Origin: JAGOUA01 sp964645655 | GTDB taxonomy: Bacteria; Patescibacteriota; Patescibacteriia; 2-12-FULL-60-25 | Reading direction: 5' to 3' | Assembly: GCA_964645655.1 (NCBI GenBank) | Contig: CAZXZS010000003.1 | Coordinates: 220,997 to 284,996 of the forward strand | DNA length: 64,000 bases | Part shown: piece by piece, positions 39,861 through 47,890 of the stretch | Numbering within the stretch: the stretch's first letter is position 1 | Layout: each line of letters opens with the position of its first letter | The notes under the pieces: generated by a model | The model's database searches: none | Seen by the model: only the letters and a program-made list of their open reading frames with translations | What the model was told of the DNA's origin: nothing | Program-made: the position numbers and the translations under genes

Positions 39861-41138
39861 ATGCCAAATTTTGACTACGACGTCGTCATCGTCGGCGGCA
39901 GTTTCGCGGGCCTGACGCTGGCCCGCCACCTTCCGGCCGACCTCCGCGTGCTTCTCGTCGAGGCCAAGCCCGTTTGCGGGGCGACCGTAGAATCCACGGG
40001 CCTCATCACCGAGCGCACCCGCCAAGAGCTGGCGACCTTTTTCGAGATTGACCGCTACATCACCAACCCGATGCGTTCGATCTGCGTGCTGGCCCCCGAT
40101 TTCCAGACCCACTTTTTCGCGCACACGGAGACGCCCTGGATCTACCAGACCGACACCCGCGCCTTCGTCCAGGCCCTCGCGAAGGGTGTCGGTCCGCACG
40201 TCCAAATCCGCACCGGTACGGTGTTCCATGGCGTTGAGCAAGAGGATGCCGCAGGCGTGACGCTCACGATCCAGGCCTCTGGCCAGGCGAAGGAGACGGT
40301 CCGTGCCCGTGTGTTGGTCAGCGCCGACGGCGGCCGTTCCCGCGTCGCGCAGGCCGTTCCGGACCTGTCGCGGAACGAGACCTTCCTGTTCGCGTTCGAG
40401 GCCGTCATTTTTGGCGAGGTGCTGCTTGGCGAGCATCCCGAAGAGACGATCTATCACGTCTGGTTCGGCGAATTCTCCCTTGGGTACGGCGGTTGGCTTT
40501 CGCCGACCATCCAGGACGGCCGTCCGGCGATCCGCATCGGCCTCGCCAAGGAGATGCGCGACAAGGCAGAAGTGCGCGGCCTGCTGGATCGGTTCATCGA
40601 GGAATTGGAGCGCCGCGGCCATCTTAAGCGGACCCCCGATCGGCAACCCGCCTACGTTTTCGGCAGCATGATCCCGATTGATGGTGCCCTTGAGCGTGTT
40701 TCCAAGGGCAACGTCCTCCTCATCGGCGATGCGGCGGGTTTCTGTGGCGCGTTCGCCGCCGACGGCATCAAGGGCTCCGTCGTTTCCGGAAAAGAGGCGG
40801 CGACGCTCATCGTCCGGCAATTGAAGGGGGAACCTGCCTTTGGAGAGCTGAAATCCCGCATGGAAACCCACGATGGCCTGATCGGCTATTACCGTCGCCA
40901 GCGCCGCTACCGTCTCATCTGGGACCTCATGCGTTCCGACCGTTCGTTTTGGGCCATGTTCCGCGTCATCGAAACAGAGAAGACGCATTTTCTGGAGCAG
41001 TTTTGTGACAGCAAGGACAAGCGACGCAGCTTGGCGTGGGTCGTGTTGAAGTGGCGGCACCTGCCGGCGTTGGCGTGGTACGGGATCTGTCTGCTGATCG
41101 ACCTGCCCAAGTGGGTGCAGGCGCGGGTGGGGAGGTAG
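39861..41138 (+). CDS. FAD-dependent oxidoreductase, geranylgeranyl reductase type
   Basis: 425 residues. The N-terminal dinucleotide-binding fold is YDVVIVGGSFAGLTLARHL. The second FAD motif is GNVLLIGDAAGFCGAFAADG, with Gly-rich GIKGSVVSGKEAA after it, as in the geranylgeranyl reductase branch of the group A flavoprotein monooxygenase fold. Such enzymes reduce double bonds in isoprenoid chains of lipids or pigments. Other activities (halogenase, hydroxylase) are possible. TAAGCT (39849-39854) lies exactly 6 nt before ATG 39861, so the mRNA is leaderless. No isoprenoid gene is adjacent. Confidence 0.82.
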   Translation: MPNFDYDVVIVGGSFAGLTLARHLPADLRVLLVEAKPVCGATVESTGLITERTRQELATFFEIDRYITNPMRSICVLAPDFQTHFFAHTETPWIYQTDTRAFVQALAKGVGPHVQIRTGTVFHGVEQEDAAGVTLTIQASGQAKETVRARVLVSADGGRSRVAQAVPDLSRNETFLFAFEAVIFGEVLLGEHPEETIYHVWFGEFSLGYGGWLSPTIQDGRPAIRIGLAKEMRDKAEVRGLLDRFIEELERRGHLKRTPDRQPAYVFGSMIPIDGALERVSKGNVLLIGDAAGFCGAFAADGIKGSVVSGKEAATLIVRQLKGEPAFGELKSRMETHDGLIGYYRRQRRYRLIWDLMRSDRSFWAMFRVIETEKTHFLEQFCDSKDKRRSLAWVVLKWRHLPALAWYGICLLIDLPKWVQARVGR

Positions 41139-41169
41139 GGGAGCGGCGCGTGTGGTATGATGGATGGGT

Positions 41170-42312
41170 ATGCTCTCCCGTCCCTTTTCCCGTTTTGAGC
41201 CGAGCGCTGATGACCGGCCCGACAAGCGAGATCCTCGCCTTGAATCCGCGAGCCCCGCTTCGCTCGGATATCGGGCGTATATCGAGGATGAGCTTTTCCC
41301 TCCGAGGCGATCGGCTGAGGACGACGCCTGGATGCGTGAAGAGGATCCGGTTTTCGAGCCATGGAAACCTGTTCCGCGGTTCCCGTCGCTTGATCGGGAC
41401 GACTGGGAAGAGACGCAAGACAAGTGGACGCGTGCCGTCCAGCATAAGCTGGACCGTGAGTCTTCTTGGGAGTTGCCTATTTCGCGCAGCTCATTTTCCC
41501 ATGCGACCCCTGACGCATTGCGCTGGCAGCGTGAACATCTGCGGAACGATGAGCGCTCGTTGGAGCGGCGCGCGTCGGAACTCCATTCCCTTTCGCATGC
41601 GCAAGAGCGAAGGTCCGCCCATTCTTCGGAGTGGGTCCGTCCGCCGGCGTTGCCCGCGCACGAGCGCGTCTTGCGCGGATTGCCGGAGCGCGCCGCAGAA
41701 CGCGCGCGCGAAGCGTTCGCCGATGACGACGCGCGCCTCCACTTTGATCCCGGTCATGCGCCGATCAAACTTGATCTACAACGATACTCCGGAGAAGGGG
41801 ACTGGGAGAAGGGCGTCATCTTACCGCCGAGCGAGCGGCTGAGCGACCTGGCTCGTGATTTGGATGAAATGCGGTCCAGAATCTCATCACGCCGTGCCGC
41901 TTCACGGGAAGGCGCCCTAAATCCCGGGCATCGCCAAGATGCGAAGCTGTCGAAGGCCCTCCGATATGATTGGGATAAGCGAAAATGGGAACGGGACGAT
42001 GCCGACTTCTTCCCGTTAGATCAAGCCTGGGAAGCGGCCCAGAGTGGGCGAAAACAACCAGATTTCGACGCGTACTACCATTTGGAAGATCGTTTCTATA
42101 GGTCCCGCGGGTATCTCCGGTCTCCGAAAGACGTGCGGACGTTGCAGGAAGATGACCTCTGGGTGCTCCCCGAAAATCGACCGGGCCAAGACCGCCCGCA
42201 CGGCCCTCGCCCCGCCCAAAAACCCATCCGCCTTCAAGACCAGGCCCGCCGCGCCGCGGAAGCGCGTCGTGAACGCTTGCTGGGTGACCTACGCGATGAA
42301 GAGAACTCCTAA
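41170..42312 (+). CDS. Uncharacterised Arg-rich protein, paralogue of the next gene
   Basis: Predicted 380 residues, highly charged (Arg, Asp, Glu) with little hydrophobic core, mainly helical. Segment DLARDLDEMRSRISSRRAAS and the C-terminal PAQKPIRLQDQARRAAEARR have counterparts in the gene at 42367 (DDLARSVSGRRAAYGQ and PAQKPFEPHREARAAHEQLR), so the two arose by duplication. TATGAT (41156-41161) places the transcription start close to ATG 41170. The ATG at 41164 is too near. The stop codon lies inside the terminator 42303-42326. No family is recognised. Confidence 0.65.
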   Translation: MLSRPFSRFEPSADDRPDKRDPRLESASPASLGYRAYIEDELFPPRRSAEDDAWMREEDPVFEPWKPVPRFPSLDRDDWEETQDKWTRAVQHKLDRESSWELPISRSSFSHATPDALRWQREHLRNDERSLERRASELHSLSHAQERRSAHSSEWVRPPALPAHERVLRGLPERAAERAREAFADDDARLHFDPGHAPIKLDLQRYSGEGDWEKGVILPPSERLSDLARDLDEMRSRISSRRAASREGALNPGHRQDAKLSKALRYDWDKRKWERDDADFFPLDQAWEAAQSGRKQPDFDAYYHLEDRFYRSRGYLRSPKDVRTLQEDDLWVLPENRPGQDRPHGPRPAQKPIRLQDQARRAAEARRERLLGDLRDEENS

Positions 42313-42326
42313 CGGAGTTCTTTTTT
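42303..42326 (+). terminator. Intrinsic terminator overlapping a stop codon
   Basis: GAACTCC-TAAC-GGAGTTC stem then TTTTTT. The TAA in the loop is the stop of the preceding gene. Confidence 0.9.
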
Positions 42327-42366
42327 GTTGAGCGCGATTCGGCGTTGACGTATACTGGCTTCATCT

Positions 42367-43401
42367 ATGCACGTTCGTCCACCGTCGCGCGCCGCGTTCG
42401 CACCGGAGCCATTGGGCAAAAAGCTAGCGACCCGTTCGTCGTCGCGTTTCCCGATAGCCGACCCCGCTTCTTCCCACGCCTCCCAAAATAAAGATCGCCC
42501 TTCAGGCCGAGCATTTCATGCGGCGCCGGAGGAAATTGAGCGCCACCTTTCCAGCCGTCCGCGCTCTCTCACGGAGTATGCGTCACGTCAGCGCCACCTG
42601 GCGCCGAGAGAAAGCGCCGACCGAGTCGAAGACGGCTGGCTGACGGAGCGTTACGCAAAGCACCTCGATCTTCCTTCCGCGGATGAGCTGATCGACCTCC
42701 GTCGCGAACAGGCCGAAGCCCTCGACCAATCAGATCAGCGTTATTTGGAAATGGGACGAGACCTGGAGAGATTAGATGACCTTGCACGCAGCGTTTCGGG
42801 TCGCCGGGCAGCGTATGGACAAGGCGACTCCAGCCGGTCTGTTCGCCTGCGCAATGCGGAACGGGAGCGTGACCGTCGTGCGCCCATCGATGTTCCGCGG
42901 GCTGATTTCTTGCAGGACAGACAGCGTCTCGAGAGGTCCTACCAGGAAGAGCTTGCTGATCTGTCTGGCATTCCGGATGAAGGATCCATGTTGACCGACC
43001 CCGAGAATCGGTGGTTGGGCGTTCAGCGAGACGCGATCGAGGCTCGTTATCGGGATCGACTTGATGAATTGGCCAAAAATTTTCCTTCGTGGGCCTCCTC
43101 CGACGCGTCCGACCCCGTCCGTGCGTACCGTGAGGTGGGCGGTCAGGCTCGCGTGAAGGGCCGTTACCCCGCCCAAAAGCCTTTCGAGCCACACCGTGAG
43201 GCCCGAGCCGCACACGAGCAGCTGCGCGAACGGTCTCTCGATGGAACGTTCATGGATGAAGCGGCGTTTCATGAGGGTGCCGGCGCACAAAGCCTTGAAA
43301 CGGCCTCGAGCCGCCGCGATATTCCAGGTCTCCTTGTTCCCAGGCCAAGACGCGCAGAGGCCACCAGATTCGACCCAAGTGATTACGAAGACGAGGTCTA
43401 G
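42367..43401 (+). CDS. Uncharacterised Arg-rich protein, paralogue of the previous gene
   Basis: 344 residues, hydrophilic, with a basic, Ser/Pro-rich N-terminal 60 residues that are probably disordered, then charged helices (for example RQRLERSYQEELADLSGIPD). It shares the blocks described for the gene at 41170. TTGAGC, a 17-nt spacer and TATACT lie upstream. The -10 box ends 10 nt before ATG 42367, leaving a leader of about 3 nt. A terminator closes it at 43402. Its own promoter means the pair is expressed separately. Function unknown. Confidence 0.65.
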   Translation: MHVRPPSRAAFAPEPLGKKLATRSSSRFPIADPASSHASQNKDRPSGRAFHAAPEEIERHLSSRPRSLTEYASRQRHLAPRESADRVEDGWLTERYAKHLDLPSADELIDLRREQAEALDQSDQRYLEMGRDLERLDDLARSVSGRRAAYGQGDSSRSVRLRNAERERDRRAPIDVPRADFLQDRQRLERSYQEELADLSGIPDEGSMLTDPENRWLGVQRDAIEARYRDRLDELAKNFPSWASSDASDPVRAYREVGGQARVKGRYPAQKPFEPHREARAAHEQLRERSLDGTFMDEAAFHEGAGAQSLETASSRRDIPGLLVPRPRRAEATRFDPSDYEDEV

Positions 43402-43426
43402 AAAAAGAAGCACCCGCTTCTTTTTC
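43402..43426 (+). terminator. Intrinsic terminator
   Basis: AAAAAGAAGC-ACCC-GCTTCTTTTT stem ending in T residues. Confidence 0.9.
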
Positions 43427-43445
43427 GCTAACCCTTGCGTTTTTT

Positions 43446-43468
43446 ATTCCTAGTGTTAAACTAGGATT
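43446..43468 (+). promoter_or_regulatory. Operator-like palindrome over the -10 box of the Fe-S operon
   Basis: CCTAGT (43449-43454), 5-nt spacer, ACTAGG (43460-43465), with partly symmetric flanks. The -10 box TAAACT (43457-43462) lies inside it, and TTGCGT is 16 nt upstream of the -10. The size and position suit a dimeric Rrf2/IscR-type repressor controlling its own operon. Confidence 0.6.
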
Positions 43469-43469
43469 C

Positions 43470-43883
43470 ATGTCCGGCCTCTTCACCATTTCCGAACGCC
43501 TGCACGCGGGCCTCATCCTGCTTTCCGAGCTCGCCGCCTCGCCGGATCGCCTCCATTCGCTGCGCCAAATCGCCGAAGGGATGGAGATTTCCGAGGGGTA
43601 TTTGGAAGAGGTCGCCGCCTTGCTCCGTCGCGCGGCCCTCATCGAAGGCAAGCGGGGGAGCGCGGGCGGATATCGCCTCGCCCGACCGATCGATGGGATC
43701 ACGCTCCTCGACGTCGTGACGGCGATCGAGGGGCCGGTCGCCCTCGTGCCCTGCCAAGCCATGCATGCCCAAGCCTGCCAAGTGTCCGAACGCTGCCGCA
43801 CGAAGCGCCTCTGGTCGTCCGTCCAGGGGCATCTGCTCGATTCCCTCCGCCAAAAGACCCTCCGAGACGTCCTCACCGTATGA
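43470..43883 (+). CDS. Rrf2 family transcriptional regulator, IscR-like
   Basis: 137 residues. The winged-helix part contains SLRQIAEGMEISEGYLEEVA and GSAGGYRLARP, both typical of Rrf2 proteins. Three Cys (C95, C103, C109) follow the DVVTAIEGP segment in the place where IscR binds its [2Fe-2S] cluster. Spacing is C-x7-C-x5-C instead of C-x5-C-x5-C. It probably senses Fe-S status and represses its own operon through the palindrome at 43446-43468. The -10 box ends 7 nt before ATG 43470, so the mRNA is leaderless. The stop overlaps the iscS start (ATGA). Confidence 0.9.
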   Translation: MSGLFTISERLHAGLILLSELAASPDRLHSLRQIAEGMEISEGYLEEVAALLRRAALIEGKRGSAGGYRLARPIDGITLLDVVTAIEGPVALVPCQAMHAQACQVSERCRTKRLWSSVQGHLLDSLRQKTLRDVLTV

Positions 43884-45121
43884 AGCCCCTCATCTATCTC
43901 GACCATGCGGCCGCCGCGCCGCTCGATCCCCGCGTCCTGACGGCCATGCTGCCGTATTTTTCGGACGTCGCCGGCAACCCGTCGTCGTTCCACACCGCTG
44001 GCATGCGGGCGAAGGAGGCCGTCACCGAAGCGCGCCAAACGATCGCCAAGCTCCTTTCGGCCCACGAGGACGAAATCCTGTTCACCTCCGGAGGTACCGA
44101 GTCGGATAACCTCGCGGTCGTCGGCATCCCGCGCGCCGCCCTCCGTGTCTTGCGGGAAACGCTTGGGCCCGACGCCAAGCCCCACGTCATCACCACGACG
44201 ATCGAGCACCACGCCGTCCTTGAGCCGTTGCTGCACCTCGAAAAGCGCGGGGAGATCACCCTCACCCAATTGCCGGTCGACGCGTTCGGGATGGTGGACC
44301 CGGATGCCGTGAAGCGGGCCTTGCGCGCGGAGACGGTGCTCGTGAGCGTGATGTGGGCGAATAACGAGATCGGGACCATCGAACCGATCGCCGAGATCGG
44401 TCGGATGCTCCTCGCCTGGCGCAAGGAGCAGAAGACCGCGTTTCCGTTTTTCCATTCTGACGCCTGCCAAGCGGCGGGCGCGTGCCCCCTCAATGTCGAA
44501 AAGAGCCATGTGGACGCGCTGACGATCAACGGCTCCAAGATCTATGGCCCGAAAGGCGTCGGCGCCCTGTTCCTGCGCCGCGGCGTGAAGCTTGATGCGC
44601 TGATCCGTGGTGGCGGACAGGAGCGCAACCTCCGTTCCGGGACCGAGAATGTCCCCGGGATCGTGGGCTTGGCGACCGCCTTCGAGCTTGTTCAGGCTGA
44701 ATACACCCAGGAAAATGCGCGTTTGTTGGCCCTCCGTGACCGGCTCGTCCAAGGCCTCCTCGCCATCCCCAAGTCCCGCCTCAACGGCCATCCGACCGAG
44801 CGCTTGCCGAACAACGTGAACATTTCCTTCCTAGATATCGAGGGCGAAGCCGCGGCGCTCTATCTCGATGCCGAGGGGGTCCAGGTCTCGACCGGCTCCG
44901 CTTGTGCCTCAAGCTCGCTTGATCCCTCGCATGTGATCTTGGCGACCGGCCTCTCCTATGAGGCGGCGCATGGGTCCCTCCGCTTCACCCTCGGCCATGC
45001 CACGACCGATGCCGACATCGACCTTGTCTTGCGTGTCATGCCCGGCATCGTCGAGCGGTTGCGCAAGATGAGCCCCGTGAATCTCGACATGAAATATTTT
45101 TCCGCAGAACCCTATGTCTGA
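43880..45121 (+). CDS. iscS: Cysteine desulfurase (IscS/NifS family)
   Basis: 413 residues. PLP-dependent enzyme that takes sulfur from cysteine for Fe-S clusters and other sulfur uses. YLDHAAAAPLDPRV at the N-terminus, the HH pair in TIEHHAVL, the PLP Lys K220 in NGSKIYGPKG, and the active-site Cys C342 in STGSACASSS are all present. It overlaps the regulator by 4 nt and the scaffold gene by 8 nt, so translation is coupled and the three form one operon. The long active-site loop with SACASSSLDPS is the IscS-type (group I) form. Confidence 0.96.
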   Translation: MKPLIYLDHAAAAPLDPRVLTAMLPYFSDVAGNPSSFHTAGMRAKEAVTEARQTIAKLLSAHEDEILFTSGGTESDNLAVVGIPRAALRVLRETLGPDAKPHVITTTIEHHAVLEPLLHLEKRGEITLTQLPVDAFGMVDPDAVKRALRAETVLVSVMWANNEIGTIEPIAEIGRMLLAWRKEQKTAFPFFHSDACQAAGACPLNVEKSHVDALTINGSKIYGPKGVGALFLRRGVKLDALIRGGGQERNLRSGTENVPGIVGLATAFELVQAEYTQENARLLALRDRLVQGLLAIPKSRLNGHPTERLPNNVNISFLDIEGEAAALYLDAEGVQVSTGSACASSSLDPSHVILATGLSYEAAHGSLRFTLGHATTDADIDLVLRVMPGIVERLRKMSPVNLDMKYFSAEPYV

Positions 45122-45827
45122 CGCCTCTTCCACGCCCATCACCGCCGCCCAACCGGACGCCCGCCAAGGCGACGTCGTGGCCCCCAGCAAGAAAGCGGGT
45201 TGGTTCTACACGGACACGGTCAAGGAGCATTTTTTCTCGCCCAAGAATTTCCTCGATGAGGAGACGGGCCCCGCCGGCGCGTACCTCGGCATGGTCGGCT
45301 CGCCCGCGTGTGGCGACGCCATGAAGGTCTGGCTCACGATCGAACGGGATCCCGATGGGGTCGAGCGCATCAAGAGCTTCAAATGGAAGACGTTCGGATG
45401 CGCCTCGGCGATCGCTTCGACTTCGATGCTGTCCGTCATGGTGACGGAAAACGGCGGCGTGCCGGTCGAAGAGGCCCTCAAGCTGCGCCCGCAAGACATC
45501 ATGGCCCGCCTCGGCGGCCTGCCGGCCCGCAAGGTGCATTGCTCGGTCCTGGGCGACAAGGCCCTCCGCGCCGCGATCAACGATTTCTATCGCCAGACCG
45601 GCCAAACCGAGAAGATCATCGTCGAGCACGGCCGGATCATCGACAAGGTCCTCAAGATCACCGACCATGACATCGAGGAAGCGGTGCTCGAAGGGGCCGA
45701 CACCCTCGAAAAGCTGCAGCAGAAAACGAAGGTCGGCACCGGCGACCCGACCTGCATCCCTGAAGTCGAGCAATTGCTCCGCTTCTACAAGGAAAAATAT
45801 TTCGGCGCAGAAAAAGCCTCCGCGTAG
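45114..45827 (+). CDS. IscU/NifU-type Fe-S scaffold fused to a degenerate BFD-like domain
   Basis: 237 residues. Residues 30-165 form the IscU/NifU-N scaffold with its three cluster Cys: C66 in SPACGDAM, C96 in FGCASAIAS and C143 in VHCSVLGD. Asp 68 is also kept. Residues 168-228 align in pattern with the BFD-like [2Fe-2S] domain found in the middle of NifU, but of its four Cys only C214 remains. The N-terminal 30 residues are an unconserved extension. It builds clusters with sulfur from IscS. The second domain probably keeps only a structural or protein-binding role. It is the last gene of the three-gene operon. Confidence 0.9.
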   Translation: MSDASSTPITAAQPDARQGDVVAPSKKAGWFYTDTVKEHFFSPKNFLDEETGPAGAYLGMVGSPACGDAMKVWLTIERDPDGVERIKSFKWKTFGCASAIASTSMLSVMVTENGGVPVEEALKLRPQDIMARLGGLPARKVHCSVLGDKALRAAINDFYRQTGQTEKIIVEHGRIIDKVLKITDHDIEEAVLEGADTLEKLQQKTKVGTGDPTCIPEVEQLLRFYKEKYFGAEKASA

Positions 45828-45832
45828 GGAGG

Positions 45833-46201
45833 CTAGGGACCGCGCAGGGTCGAGCTGGGCGGATCACCGTCGTTCGCGTACAGGCTGAGCAGCAGGCTCA
45901 CGATGCCCAACGTCGCGAAGGATGCGAGATGGGCGGCGACGGGCGGCTTGAAGAGGGAGAAGGCGAGCAGGCTCCCGATGGCGAGCGTCCCGAGGGCTAG
46001 CCCACGCTTCAGCCGCTCGCCCCACGGTCCTTGCGTCTGCATCGTCACGCCCATGCCGATCGCGAAGGCGAGATAGGTGCCGGCGATCGCCTCCTGGCCG
46101 CCGCGCGTGTCGAGGATCTCGTGCCGAACCTGCAAGGCGATGCAGAGCCCGACCAGGCCGACATTGGAGAGGCGAAAGACCCACATTTTCCCGTCCGGCA
46201 T
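45833..46201 (-). CDS. Small four-helix membrane protein
   Basis: Predicted 122 residues with four membrane segments (FRLSNVGLVGLCIALQV, IAGTYLAFAIGMGVTM, LALGTLAIGSLLAFSLF and FATLGIVSLLLSLYA). ATG 46201 is fixed by AAAGGAG six bases upstream. Much longer in-frame sequence upstream is leader and ferredoxin antisense. The gene is convergent with the Fe-S operon, with only 5 nt between stops, and has its own promoter (46239-46266). No family is recognised. Confidence 0.6.
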   Translation of the reverse strand: MPDGKMWVFRLSNVGLVGLCIALQVRHEILDTRGGQEAIAGTYLAFAIGMGVTMQTQGPWGERLKRGLALGTLAIGSLLAFSLFKPPVAAHLASFATLGIVSLLLSLYANDGDPPSSTLRGP

Positions 46202-46238
46202 GTCCGCTCCTTTCTCCTTTCTGTCCGTATCGGCGTTT

Positions 46239-46266
46239 AGGGTAGCATCCTGCGTGTTCCTGTCAA
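46239..46266 (-). promoter_or_regulatory. Promoter of the small membrane protein
   Basis: TTGACA, 16-nt spacer, TACCCT on the minus strand. Confidence 0.7.
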
Positions 46267-46316
46267 TGCTTGCCGTTCGCCGCGTGCCCGTTTCTTTGTT
46301 ACATTCTTCACCGAAT

Positions 46317-46571
46317 ATGTCCCTCCCCGCCGCACACCCCCCAAAAAAGACGCTTAAGATCGGCAAGATCACGGTCGACCGTGACCTGTGCATCGGCGCC
46401 GCCCCGTGCGTCACCGTCGCTCCCGGCGTCTTCCAGCTGGATGAGCAGAACATCGCGTACGTCGTCGATCCGAAGGCTGCCGACGACGAGACGATCCTCC
46501 TCGCCGCACAATCCTGTCCCGTGCAAGCGATCATCCTGCATGACGAGGAGGGGAACCAGATCTATCCCTAA
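46317..46571 (+). CDS. Single-cluster ferredoxin
   Basis: 84 residues. Cluster Cys C25 and C31 (DRDLCIGAAPCVTVAPGVF) and C67 (AAQSCPVQAI) give the C-x5-C ... C-P pattern of ferredoxins with a [3Fe-4S] or three-Cys [4Fe-4S] cluster. It probably carries electrons in the cytoplasm. The partner is unknown, though the Fe-S assembly operon is next door. TACATT-like -10 sequence lies about 11 nt before ATG 46317, so the leader is very short. A strong terminator follows. Confidence 0.88.
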   Translation: MSLPAAHPPKKTLKIGKITVDRDLCIGAAPCVTVAPGVFQLDEQNIAYVVDPKAADDETILLAAQSCPVQAIILHDEEGNQIYP

Positions 46572-46583
46572 CGCCACCGCAAG

Positions 46584-46609
46584 AAAAAAGAGACACGGGT
46601 CTCTTTTTT
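46584..46609 (+). terminator. Intrinsic terminator
   Basis: AAAAAAGAGAC-ACGG-GTCTCTTTTTT stem. Confidence 0.9.
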
Positions 46610-46649
46610 GCTTCGGGGCATCTTTCACGGCGCGCGCGTTCGGCTGCCG

Positions 46650-47816
46650 CTATCTCCGCCGCAGTTTCACGATCCTTCGCCGCACCGACTGCTCTGGGCG
46701 GGCGTAGAGCAGCTCATCACGCGTCTCTCCGCCGGCAAGCTGGAATGGTACACGTTCGAATCCGCATCGGGCCAACGTCTCTTGGTCAATGTCGACGCGT
46801 ACCTGCGCGGTCGTCGTCTTGTAGTCGGGCCAGATGGCGATGACGATCCCATTCGGGGCGAGGATCTCCGTCCATCGGACCAAGCTGCGTTTCCACAGGT
46901 CTTCCACCGTCACACGCTCTTCCTCCAGGAAGGCGCGAGGCTCATTGCCTTGCAAGGGTGTGCCGAGATATCCCTCGGTCACGATCGTGTCGATCGACCC
47001 GTGCTCCAAGCCCGTCGGTTCCGTCGCGTCGGCTACGCGGAGCTGGATATCCGCCGCCTCGGGAACGAGCCGCTCCGCTTGCGCCCAGGCGATGTTCTGT
47101 TTGGCATCATCGATGATGCGGGGGGAGAGGTCGGAGCCGTAGATCGTCGGGATCCCGCCCCGCGCCGCCGCTTCCAGGAGGGTGCCGCTGCCGCAGAAAG
47201 GGTCAAAGAAGGTCGCGTGTCCCGGTCCTGCCAAGTGGACCAGCATGTCCGCGAGCTTTGGAGGGAGCATGCCGTTCTTCGCGTTGCGGCGCGGGCGCTC
47301 AATGTCGATTTTCGTCCAGAGATCGGGGTCCTGGACCTCGGTCGTGACGAACACGAGCGCCTGGCCCTGGTGCCCAACGATCGTCACGTCGTATCCCTCG
47401 TTGATCAGGTCCAGCTTGTGCACGGCGGCCGGGGACGTGTGCCCATCCGGATCGGCGAACCAGCGGATCGAGCGCTCCGTCGACGCCTTGAGGAGGCGTT
47501 TCGTCTCGAGGGGGAAGCGGTGTTTATCGGGAATCCCGTCGCCAAAAAAACTGACGGCAAACGTGAGCTTGCCTTCGCCGCGGGGCGTCTCCGCCATCCA
47601 GTCCACCAGCCGCTCCGCCTTCAGCTCTTTCGTGGGGCAGGAAAACGCCAGCGCTGCCACCTTCGTGCAGCCCGTGAGGCGAGTAAGGGTCGGGGCCGCT
47701 TCTTGTTCGAGTAACACGATCCCACCCACGAGCGTCGCCGCCCCATCGGGATACTGACTCGCGATCTCGGCACGCGACAGCTCGGCATGAATCCCTAAAA
47801 ACACGGCATAGGTCAT
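46650..47816 (-). CDS. Trm11/TrmG10-like tRNA guanosine methyltransferase family protein
   Basis: 388 residues. The C-terminal Rossmann methyltransferase domain has the SAM motif HATFFDPFCGSGTLLEAA and the preceding RPRRNAKNGMLPPKLADMLV block typical of the Trm11/TrmG10 group. The N-terminal half would be the RNA-binding part. The catalytic (D/N)PPY motif is replaced by TEGYLG (in DTIVTEGYLGTPL), so the exact activity is uncertain. The start is set by TATAAC (47823-47828) exactly 6 nt before ATG 47816, with TTGTCA 17 nt further upstream: a leaderless gene sharing its -35 with the divergent gene. An upstream in-frame start at 47906 is unlikely. Confidence 0.8.
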   Translation of the reverse strand: MTYAVFLGIHAELSRAEIASQYPDGAATLVGGIVLLEQEAAPTLTRLTGCTKVAALAFSCPTKELKAERLVDWMAETPRGEGKLTFAVSFFGDGIPDKHRFPLETKRLLKASTERSIRWFADPDGHTSPAAVHKLDLINEGYDVTIVGHQGQALVFVTTEVQDPDLWTKIDIERPRRNAKNGMLPPKLADMLVHLAGPGHATFFDPFCGSGTLLEAAARGGIPTIYGSDLSPRIIDDAKQNIAWAQAERLVPEAADIQLRVADATEPTGLEHGSIDTIVTEGYLGTPLQGNEPRAFLEEERVTVEDLWKRSLVRWTEILAPNGIVIAIWPDYKTTTAQVRVDIDQETLARCGFERVPFQLAGGETRDELLYARPEQSVRRRIVKLRRR

Positions 47817-47822
47817 ACGGAC

Positions 47823-47873
47823 GTTATACGCGGTCTGGGGAGGATTGACAAAAGGCCCGAAATCTGGTATTTT
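47823..47873. promoter_or_regulatory. Overlapping divergent promoters sharing one -35 heptamer
   Basis: Plus: TTGACA (47845-47850), 17-nt spacer, TATTTT. Minus: TTGTCA (complement of 47846-47851), 17-nt spacer, TATAAC. The heptamer TTGACAA serves as -35 on both strands. Confidence 0.75.
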
Positions 47874-47890
47874 CCGCATTGGAGGCTTCG

